From: Leyella stercorea
Lineage (GTDB): Bacteria; Bacteroidota; Bacteroidia; Bacteroidales; Bacteroidaceae
NCBI RefSeq assembly: GCF_019052365.1
Contig: NZ_JAHQUY010000001.1
Span: forward strand, 70,865 to 134,864
DNA length: 64,000 nt
Direction of reading: 5' to 3'
Shown here: one piece after another, positions 25,581 through 34,089 of the stretch
How the letters are laid out: every line of letters starts with the position of its first letter
Position numbering within the stretch: the stretch's first letter is position 1
Position numbers and translations under genes: made by a program
Notes under the pieces: generated by a model
Database searches by the model: none
What the model was told of the DNA's origin: nothing
The model's input: the letters and a program-made list of their open reading frames with translations, nothing else

Positions 25581-27099
25581 ACTATATACAGAATGGAGTG
25601 GGGCGGAACCCGTCAGCACCGAGCAGCTCGCCGGAGCCGGCAGCAACCGCCAGTATTACCGCTTCACCTCTGAGGACGGCACCACCGTCATCGGCGTCGT
25701 AGGCACCAGTCGCGACGAGAATCACGCCTTTGTTTATCTCGCCGAGCACTTCGAGCAGCGCCAGTTGCCCGTGCCGCACATACTCGCACAGAGCGCCGAC
25801 GGACTGCGCTATCTGCAGACCGACCTCGGCTCAACCTCGCTCTTCGACGCCATACGCGGCGGACGCGAGGCAGGCGGCAGATACAACCAGCACGAGAAGC
25901 AGCTGCTGAAAGCCACCATACGTCAGTTGCCGAACATACAGATACGCGGAGCGCGCGGACTCGACTGGCAGAACTGCTATCCGCAGCCCGAGTTCGACGA
26001 GGACAGCGTGCTCTTCGACCTCAACTACTTCAAGTATTGCTTCCTGAAGCCTTCGGGTCTCGACTTCCACGAACTGAAGCTCGAGGCTAACTTCCGCCTC
26101 TTCGCCAAGGACCTCACCGCCGAGAACATCGACTCGTTCCTCTACCGCGACTTCCAGGCGCGCAACGTGATGCTCGACGCCGAGGGCAATCCGCATTTCA
26201 TCGACTTCCAGGGCGGCAGACGCGGTCCGTTCTACTACGACCTCGCCTCGTTCCTCTGGCAGGCGTCGGCACGCTACAGCGACAAGCTGCGCCGCGAACT
26301 CGTAGCCGAATACTACGACGCGCTGAAGCAGTACACCGAGGTGCCGTCGCTGCGCCACTTCGTCCACCGACTGAGCCTCTTCGTGCTCTTCCGCACACTG
26401 CAGGTGCTCGGCGCATACGGTTTCCGCGGCTACTTCGAGCGCAAGAAGCACTTCCTCGACTCCATTCCGCCGGCTATGGACAACCTGCGTGCGCTGCTTA
26501 AGCTGGGCGAGCAGGTGTTCCCCTATCCGTACATGATGGACATGCTGCGCCGACTCACCGAGATGCCGCGCTACGCTCATATCGAGGAGCCGGCTGTGTC
26601 GCGCGCCGACGGCTACAAGACCACCGACAAGAACGTCTACGCGGCTCATCCGCAGGACGGACCAGCTACGTTCTCCAAGTACGACGGCAAGGGACCGCTG
26701 CGCGTGCGCGTCTTCAGCTTCTCCTATCGCAAGGGCATACCAGCCGACGAGTCGGGCAACGGCGGAGGATACGTGTTCGACTGCCGCTCTACGCACAACC
26801 CCGGACGCTATGAGCCCTACAAGAAACTCACCGGACTCGACGAGCCCGTGATACGATTCCTCGAGGATGACGGCGAGATACTCACCTTCCTCGACAGCGT
26901 ATACAAGCTCGCCGACGCACACGTGCAGCGATACATCGACCGCGGCTTCACCGACCTGATGTTCTCCTTCGGTTGCACCGGTGGACAGCATCGCAGCGTC
27001 TACTCGGCGCAGCATCTCGCTGAGCATCTGCACGAGAAGTTCGGAATAGAAGTGCACGTCTGCCACAGAGAGCAAGGCATAGAGCAGACACTTCTGTAG
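25564..27099 (+). CDS. Fusion of AmgK-like sugar kinase and RapZ C-terminal domain
   Basis: This 511-residue protein joins two domains. Residues about 1-335 are an aminoglycoside-phosphotransferase-fold kinase resembling AmgK (anomeric N-acetylmuramate/N-acetylglucosamine kinase). Its catalytic loop is YRDFQARNVMLDAEGNPHFIDFQ (about 198-220), with Tyr in place of the usual His of HRD but the Asp kept. Residues about 378-511 match the RapZ C-terminal domain: VFSFSYRKGIP, VFDCRSTHNPG, LTGLDEPVIRFLE and the signature FSFGCTGGQHRSV followed by VCHRE. In E. coli this domain senses glucosamine-6-phosphate and binds sRNA. A MurU-like gene follows, which supports a role in peptidoglycan sugar recycling. 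The combination is inferred to couple recycling to amino-sugar sensing. Confidence 0.82.
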   Translation: MEKLIKLYTEWSGAEPVSTEQLAGAGSNRQYYRFTSEDGTTVIGVVGTSRDENHAFVYLAEHFEQRQLPVPHILAQSADGLRYLQTDLGSTSLFDAIRGGREAGGRYNQHEKQLLKATIRQLPNIQIRGARGLDWQNCYPQPEFDEDSVLFDLNYFKYCFLKPSGLDFHELKLEANFRLFAKDLTAENIDSFLYRDFQARNVMLDAEGNPHFIDFQGGRRGPFYYDLASFLWQASARYSDKLRRELVAEYYDALKQYTEVPSLRHFVHRLSLFVLFRTLQVLGAYGFRGYFERKKHFLDSIPPAMDNLRALLKLGEQVFPYPYMMDMLRRLTEMPRYAHIEEPAVSRADGYKTTDKNVYAAHPQDGPATFSKYDGKGPLRVRVFSFSYRKGIPADESGNGGGYVFDCRSTHNPGRYEPYKKLTGLDEPVIRFLEDDGEILTFLDSVYKLADAHVQRYIDRGFTDLMFSFGCTGGQHRSVYSAQHLAEHLHEKFGIEVHVCHREQGIEQTLL

Positions 27100-27117
27100 A
27101 ATTTATAGCGCATTCGT

Positions 27118-27148
27118 TTTGCTGTTTGGCGGATTTTGAGTAATTTTG
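27118..27148 (+). promoter_or_regulatory. Promoter before the MurU-like gene
   Basis: TTTG at 27118-27121 and TAATTTTG at 27141-27148 are 19 bases apart. It argues for a start at ATG 27175 rather than the in-frame codon at 27136. Confidence 0.65.
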
Positions 27149-27174
27149 TAGGCAACATATTTATAACGACATCT

Positions 27175-27984
27175 ATGATGCAAGCAATGATTTTCGCGGC
27201 AGGAATGGGCACTCGCCTTAAACCGCTCACCGACACTATGCCAAAGGCGTTGGTGAGGGTAGGTGGTGAGCCGCTCATAAAGCACGTAATACAAAATCTC
27301 TCTGAGGCTGGCGTTGACCGCATTGTTGTCAACGTGCACCACTTTGCGCAACAGATAATCGACTATCTTACAGAAAACGACAACTTCGGGCTCGATATAC
27401 GCATCTCCGACGAGTCAGCCGGACTGCTCGAGACGGGCGGTGGCATAAAGCATGCCGCACAGCTCTTCGCCCCCGACGCCCCGATACTCATACATAACGT
27501 GGACATCCTGAGCAACGTAGACCTGCGACGCTTCTATCAGCGCGCCGGCGGACTGCTCAAGGCTGACGCTTCAACTCCGACTTCAGCTGACGCTCCCGAC
27601 GCGTTGCTCCTCGTGAGTGAGCGCAAGACGCAGCGCTATCTGCTCTTCGACGACACGATGCGCCTCGTCGGTTGGACCAATATCGCCACGGGCGAAGTGA
27701 AGAGTCCGTACCCCGACCTCGACCCTAAGGCTTGCCGCATGTACGCTTTCGCCGGCATACACGCCCTCTCGCCCCGTATGCTGCCTTTGATGCAGCAGTT
27801 CCCCGACCGCTTCAGCATCATCGACTTCTACCTGCAGACCTGCGCCACCCATCGCATCGAAGGCTTCGCCAAAGACAACCTCCTGCTGATGGATATCGGC
27901 AAACTCGACACGCTGGCACAAGCAGAGGAGTTCCTGTTAAAAGTAAAAAGCCCCTCCCAACCCTCCCCGTCGGGGAGGGCTTGA
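27175..27984 (+). CDS. MurU-like nucleotidyltransferase (N-acetylmuramate-1-phosphate uridylyltransferase type)
   Basis: This 269-residue protein has the sugar-1-phosphate nucleotidyltransferase signature FAAGMGTRLKPLTDTMPKAL (about residues 6-25). LLETGGGIKHA and IHNVDILSNVDL follow, with the metal-binding Asp of the NxD motif. The family order after an AmgK-like kinase indicates conversion of a sugar-1-phosphate to its UDP form, as in AmgK-MurU peptidoglycan recycling. The last 12 codons (VKSPSQPSPSGR and so on) and the stop lie inside a GC-rich intergenic repeat also found at 1002-1041, so the native C-terminus was probably altered by insertion. Start ATG 27175 (or 27178). Confidence 0.8.
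   Translation: MMQAMIFAAGMGTRLKPLTDTMPKALVRVGGEPLIKHVIQNLSEAGVDRIVVNVHHFAQQIIDYLTENDNFGLDIRISDESAGLLETGGGIKHAAQLFAPDAPILIHNVDILSNVDLRRFYQRAGGLLKADASTPTSADAPDALLLVSERKTQRYLLFDDTMRLVGWTNIATGEVKSPYPDLDPKACRMYAFAGIHALSPRMLPLMQQFPDRFSIIDFYLQTCATHRIEGFAKDNLLLMDIGKLDTLAQAEEFLLKVKSPSQPSPSGRA
27938..27981 (+). repeat. GC-rich palindromic repeat overlapping the MurU-like 3' end
   Basis: The block TAAAAGTAAAAAGCCCCTCC... with the CCCTCCCC-gtc-GGGGAGGG palindrome is nearly identical to the minus strand of 1002-1045. It is read through as coding sequence here. TAAGCC/AGGCTT-type repeats follow (27985-28047), as in the first copy. Confidence 0.85.
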
Positions 27985-28047
27985 GAATCACAAGGCTTAG
28001 TTCGGCCTATCCCCCAAGGGCTTAGGAAGGCTTGAGAAGGCTTAGTT

Positions 28048-28135
28048 CGGCTTAAACGCCGCCTACCCTCGGCTTAAACGCTGCCTACCTTCGGCTTAAC
28101 CGCCGCCTTCCCTCGGCTTAATCGCCGCCTAAAGA
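28048..28135 (+). repeat. 22-base tandem array C (4 units)
   Basis: Four consecutive 22-base units start at 28048, 28070, 28092 and 28114, with core CGGCTTAAACGCCGCCTA. The sequence is unrelated to arrays A, B, D and E but the period is the same. The array ends about 45 bases before guaA. Confidence 0.88.
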
Positions 28136-28180
28136 AGAAAAAAGAAACATCGAATACAAACAATAAAACCAACCAAAGTA

Positions 28181-29791
<1,611 letters not shown>

Positions 29792-29810
29792 AATTATAAC
29801 TGGAAGATAG

Positions 29811-29910
29811 GCTGGAAGATTTCGCTTTTTAAAGCAAATCTTCCAGCCTTTATTGTGCTCTAAATGTGAGAGTTGCAGCGCTGCTGGAAGATATGGCAGT
29901 TTTTTTTCAC
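29811..29910 (+). repeat. Left copy of a CTGGAAGAT-type repeat; first half is the guaA terminator
   Basis: GGCTGGAAGATTT (29811-29823) pairs with AAATCTTCCAGCC (29837-29849) followed by TTTATTG, giving a good terminator for guaA. A third GCTGGAAGATA follows at about 29883, then TGGCAGTTTTTTTT. The same order (hairpin, CCTTTATTGT, GCTGGAAGATA, T-run) occurs at 37826-37920, on the other side of the defence island. Confidence 0.8.
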
Positions 29911-29912
29911 TA

Positions 29913-29950
29913 ACAAAAAAACAAGGGCAATCTTTATAGACTGCCCTTGT
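29913..29950 (-). terminator. Terminator for the small minus-strand ORF
   Basis: ACAAGGGCA (29921-29929) pairs with TGCCCTTGT (29942-29950). On the minus strand it is followed by TTTTTTTG. Confidence 0.75.
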
Positions 29951-29998
29951 CAAATATTATCTATGTTGATGACATATTTATTTAATTTAAGATGAATA

Positions 29999-30259
29999 CT
30001 ATTTGCTTAAATTCACATCTATTTTACCACCGTTGCTATTATCATCATTTTGCTCGGTTGGTTCTGTACTTAAACAGCCTCTTGATGCTAATTCAATAAT
30101 TATGGTCAGCTCTGGACAGTCCTTCTCCATCCGGAACCCGGACTTTGTGCAGGTCGGATTTCGGTCGGTTATGAAGATACTGTCATTACCTTCATGAATC
30201 ACCCATGTCTCATTCTTAAAGGTACTTGGATATCGTGCCAATAGACTATCAATAGCCAT
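29999..30259 (-). CDS. Small hypothetical protein, possibly a gene fragment
   Basis: This 86-residue reading frame (MAIDSLLARYPSTFKNETW...) is the only open frame with a plausible terminator (29913-29950) in this intergenic stretch. Codons upstream of the ATG stay open for eight residues (TFSISLLL), including a TTG, before a stop. The real start or a lost N-terminal signal sequence is therefore uncertain. The tail is Asn/Asp-rich (STEPTEQNDDNSNGGK). I do not recognise a family and see no promoter box upstream. AT-rich composition matches the neighbouring island. Confidence 0.35.
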   Translation of the reverse strand: MAIDSLLARYPSTFKNETWVIHEGNDSIFITDRNPTCTKSGFRMEKDCPELTIIIELASRGCLSTEPTEQNDDNSNGGKIDVNLSK

Positions 30260-30516
30260 CAAAAGAAGGGAAATGGAGAATGTTCACAATTTGTATCGTC
30301 TCACCACGTTGCGAGGTAATTATGAGTGACTTTTGTCAACCAGTACTCCGGTTCTGAGTAGCGGTTTTCGGCATTATATGGCTATCATGCACCAAGAATT
30401 GGTAAGTGTGTATACAATTTGCTGTATGAACGGCCCTATTTTGCATAAAATGAAAATAACGCAAATAAATTAGTAATATTTATTGATATTTGTGGCGAGT
30501 TTTCTAGATTTATATG

Positions 30517-30524
30517 TATATTTG
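30517..30524 (+). promoter_or_regulatory. Possible -7 box upstream of the defence island genes
   Basis: TATATTTG matches TAnnTTTG. A TTTG at 30489-30492 is 24 bases upstream, longer than usual spacing. The remaining 30260-30610 sequence shows no gene. Confidence 0.5.
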
Positions 30525-30610
30525 CATCTGTGAAATTATTAAATTAATGTAAACATTTGAATTGAATCAAGGTCATGTTGGCTTAACGTAATCAAACAAA
30601 CAGATGGTAG

Positions 30611-30748
30611 GCTGAAAAAGAGGGTAAAGATTCTGCCACTGTGTCAAAGTGGGTGACCAATGCCTCTCAACCATTTCTCGAAATGATCTTCAAGATTGCA
30701 GAAGTCTTAGAGTGCAAAATTATGGATTTGATTCGTGAACAAGAATGA
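30611..30748 (+). pseudogene. 5'-truncated XRE regulator
   Basis: After an in-frame TAG at 30608-30610 the frame reads AEKEGKDSATVSKWVTNASQ, then PFLEMIFKIAEVLECKIMDL and IREQE before TGA at 30746. This is the second half of an XRE helix-turn-helix domain (recognition helix TVSKW...). The first helices are absent or interrupted. No start codon fits. It ends 21 bases before the helicase gene and was probably its regulator. Confidence 0.6.
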
Positions 30749-30769
30749 CAGATTTAAACTATTGGATAC

Positions 30770-33700
30770 ATGGCCAAACAATTTTTTACAAACAAAGATG
30801 GCAACACTCTCATGAAAGAGTTTGAGGGTTTGCTCAAACACAACCCAAGTATTGAGTGTCTTGACTCTGTTGTCGGATTCCTTCGTGCTTCTGGTTACTT
30901 TACATTGCGCCCTTTTCTTAATAGCATCAATAAGGTTCGCATCCTTATTGGCATAGATGTGGACAAGTATATTGCTAGCGCACATAACAAGGGTCAACTG
31001 TTCTTTGGTGCAGAAGAGGAAGTTAAACAAGACTATCTCGCACAGTTGTGTAAAGATATTGAGTCATCGACCTATTCAAGCCATGTAGAAGGGGGAATAT
31101 TCCAAATGATAGACGACCTGATAACAGGGAAACTTGAACTTCGTGCTCATCCAAGCAAGAAGATACATGCCAAAATATATTTGCTCTATCCAGAAGAATA
31201 CAACCAATACACTTTTGGCGCAGTTATTACTGGTTCCAGCAATTTGAGCGGTAATGGTTTGGGTATCAGCCAAGAGAAGCAATATGAGTTCAACGTGCGC
31301 TTGACCGATTACGAAGATGTTCAGTTCGCCAAGGATGAATTTGAAGAACTTTGGAAGGAGGCAGAAGGTTGTCCTATCACTGCAGAAGACATCAAGACTG
31401 GTCCTATACAGCAAACTTATTTGAATGGAGACGTTACTCCGTATGAGCTTTATATCAAGATGCTTATGGAGTACTTCTCTGATCGGGTCCTTGCAACTGA
31501 TGCGAATGATGCATTCAGAATGCCTGAAGGTTATACAAAATATGAGTATCAGAGTGATGCAGTTATTGAAGGTTACAAAAAACTTATCAAGTATGATGGT
31601 TTTTTCCTGGCTGATGTTGTCGGTTTGGGTAAGACAGTTATCGCCACTATGATTGCAAAGCAATTCTGCATTGACAATGGTTATGAGAATACTAAGATAC
31701 TTGTGGTACACCCACCTTCTGTAGAGCAGAACTGGAAGCAGACTTTCACGAACTTCCGTATTAACATGAACGCACGCTTCATTAGCAATGGCAGTCTGAG
31801 CAAGGTGCTTGACGAGAACAACTACGACTACTGGAATGCCGATGAGTATGACTTGGTATTGGTGGATGAAGCACATAAGTTTCGTACCCATACGAATACT
31901 GCGTTTACCGAATTACAGGAAATATGTAAGATGCCACGTGTTGAGACAGGAGGCATCCCAGGATTTAAGAAGAAGGTGATGCTTATTTCTGCTACACCTA
32001 TGAACAACACTCCTGCAGACCTCTACAATGAGATTCTTCTTTTCCAGGATCCTCGTTGCTGTACTATTGATGGTGTGTCTAATCTGACTTCATTCTTCTC
32101 TCCTTTAATTGTTGAGTTCAAGAAGTTGAAGAAGGATCCAAACTATGACCTTGCAAAGTTCAAAGAATTGGCAGAGAAGGTTCGTGACCGTGTCATCAAG
32201 CCTATAACAGTCCGTCGTACTCGTACTGATATTGAGGCTATCCCTCGTTATAACAAAGATATTCAGGGTTTCCCGAAGGTTGCAGCACCAGACATGAAGA
32301 CATACGAAATGAATGACCGTATTGCCAATATGTTTGAGAGCTCAATGGAAACCCTTGTTAAGAAGTTGACGTATGCTCGTTATCAAGCAATTGCTTATCT
32401 TCTCCCTGAGAAGTCAGATGGTCTTTATGATAATGCGGAATTGATTTCTCGCAGTTTGGCAAGCATCCGTAAAAACGGACTTGTAAAGCGTCTGGAAAGT
32501 TCGTTCTATGCCTTTAAGACAAGTATCGGTCGCTTCCGTGATGCCAATCAGTATATGATTAACATGTTCGAGAATGATCGTGTATTCATTGCTCCTGACC
32601 TCGACATCAATAACCTTTATGCACAAGGCTATGATGACGATGAGATTGAAGAGAAGTTGCAGCAGAAAGCAGAAGAGAATCCAAAGAATGCAGTATTCAA
32701 GGCTGAGGATTTTGCTCCTGAGTTCATTGAAATGCTGCGTACAGATCAAGCCGTTCTTGAAGCAATGTGTGCCGACTGGGACACTGTTGACGTAGAAGGT
32801 GCTGATGACTCTAAGTTTGCCAAATTCAATGATATCCTGAAGCATGAACTCTTTAAGAAAGACCGTAACCCTGGGCAAAAACTTGTCATCTTCTCCGAGT
32901 CAAAGGATACGGTAGAATACCTCCATAAGCGTCTGAACCGCAAGGATGTATTGGTTATTGACTCCGGCAATCGCAACAAGCTCTTCAAGACTATTCAAGA
33001 GAACTTTGATGCTAACTATAAGCGTTCTCTCCGCAAGGATGACTACAACATCATCATCACCACAGATGTACTTGCCGAAGGCGTGAACCTCCATCGTTCA
33101 AACATCATCATCAACTATGATACCCCTTGGAACTCAACCAAGTTGATGCAGCGTATTGGTCGTGTAAATCGTATTGGATCTGAGGGAAAGAATATATATA
33201 ACTATGTGTTCTATCCTTCACGTCAGGGTAACAAGATTATCAAACTCAATCAGATAGCCCTTTCAAAGATTCAGACCTTCCATTCAACCTTTGGTGAGGA
33301 CAATCAGATTTACTCTCAGGAGGAAATTATTGACCGCAACCTTGAAAAGCTCTTCACAGAAGGTTTGCAGGCTGAAAAGGGCGAGTTCAACGAGGAAATT
33401 CCATTCTATGAGGAACTTCGCTCGCTCTATCTGAACAATCGTCGTGAGTACAACCGCATAGCCAAGATATCGCTCCGTAGCCGTACTGGACGTGAATCTC
33501 GTGAGATTGACGGTGTTACACTCTCACAAGACACATTGGTGTTCCTGAAGACGAATATGCGTAAGTCTTTCTTCCGAGCAAGTGATGAGTCGGTTGAAGA
33601 ACTCTCTGTAGTTGATGCACTTAAATACTTTAAGGCAGATACTACCGAAGAGAAAACAGACCGCATCGAGCATCACCATGACCATGTGCTTAAAGCCATT

Positions 33701-34081
33701 GATAAGTTCAAACAGCTTCGTGGTCAGGAACAGGTAGAACAGGAGGCTCAAACACAACAAGCTGGTTCTGTGATGGGTGCTCAGGTTGGTATGGCAGCAA
33801 ACTTGCTTAACCTTTTCCTCCCTGAGATTCAGGATCAGACCATCTATCAGCAAGTTGTTCAACTCCGCATCCTTGCAGAGCGTGGTGTTATCACTGTGAT
33901 TGCAAAACGTCTTCAGCGCATGACTAAGGAAATGCAGCGTGGTAAGTTGAGTCATGACGATGCTCTGTCACAGATCATTGATATGGCAAAGAAGTACAAC
34001 GCTTATTATCTGAGTGCCGAAGAATTAAAGCATGAGACAGAAACCGAGGCAGAAATCATTCTTAGTGAATCCTTCAAATAA
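30770..34081 (+). CDS. PLD-nuclease/SNF2-type helicase fusion of a restriction-like defence system
   Basis: This 1103-residue protein begins with a phospholipase D-like nuclease domain (about residues 1-200) with KKIHAKIYLL (H-x-K) and the partner GSSNLSGNG. A superfamily 2 helicase follows: Walker A ADVVGLGKT (about 281-289), DEAH box LVDEAHK (about 363-369), motif III LISATPMNN (about 404-412), motif V TTDVLAEGVNL and motif VI QRIGRVNRIGS (about 794-804). The C-terminal 250 residues are helical with a Gln-rich stretch. A methyltransferase gene follows after 8 bases. The pair resembles a restriction-modification or DISARM-like defence module in which PLD may be the nuclease (inference). Codon use is more AT-rich than in flanking genes, suggesting acquisition. 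Confidence 0.82.
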   Translation: MAKQFFTNKDGNTLMKEFEGLLKHNPSIECLDSVVGFLRASGYFTLRPFLNSINKVRILIGIDVDKYIASAHNKGQLFFGAEEEVKQDYLAQLCKDIESSTYSSHVEGGIFQMIDDLITGKLELRAHPSKKIHAKIYLLYPEEYNQYTFGAVITGSSNLSGNGLGISQEKQYEFNVRLTDYEDVQFAKDEFEELWKEAEGCPITAEDIKTGPIQQTYLNGDVTPYELYIKMLMEYFSDRVLATDANDAFRMPEGYTKYEYQSDAVIEGYKKLIKYDGFFLADVVGLGKTVIATMIAKQFCIDNGYENTKILVVHPPSVEQNWKQTFTNFRINMNARFISNGSLSKVLDENNYDYWNADEYDLVLVDEAHKFRTHTNTAFTELQEICKMPRVETGGIPGFKKKVMLISATPMNNTPADLYNEILLFQDPRCCTIDGVSNLTSFFSPLIVEFKKLKKDPNYDLAKFKELAEKVRDRVIKPITVRRTRTDIEAIPRYNKDIQGFPKVAAPDMKTYEMNDRIANMFESSMETLVKKLTYARYQAIAYLLPEKSDGLYDNAELISRSLASIRKNGLVKRLESSFYAFKTSIGRFRDANQYMINMFENDRVFIAPDLDINNLYAQGYDDDEIEEKLQQKAEENPKNAVFKAEDFAPEFIEMLRTDQAVLEAMCADWDTVDVEGADDSKFAKFNDILKHELFKKDRNPGQKLVIFSESKDTVEYLHKRLNRKDVLVIDSGNRNKLFKTIQENFDANYKRSLRKDDYNIIITTDVLAEGVNLHRSNIIINYDTPWNSTKLMQRIGRVNRIGSEGKNIYNYVFYPSRQGNKIIKLNQIALSKIQTFHSTFGEDNQIYSQEEIIDRNLEKLFTEGLQAEKGEFNEEIPFYEELRSLYLNNRREYNRIAKISLRSRTGRESREIDGVTLSQDTLVFLKTNMRKSFFRASDESVEELSVVDALKYFKADTTEEKTDRIEHHHDHVLKAIDKFKQLRGQEQVEQEAQTQQAGSVMGAQVGMAANLLNLFLPEIQDQTIYQQVVQLRILAERGVITVIAKRLQRMTKEMQRGKLSHDDALSQIIDMAKKYNAYYLSAEELKHETETEAEIILSESFK

Positions 34082-34089
34082 AAGAAAAT

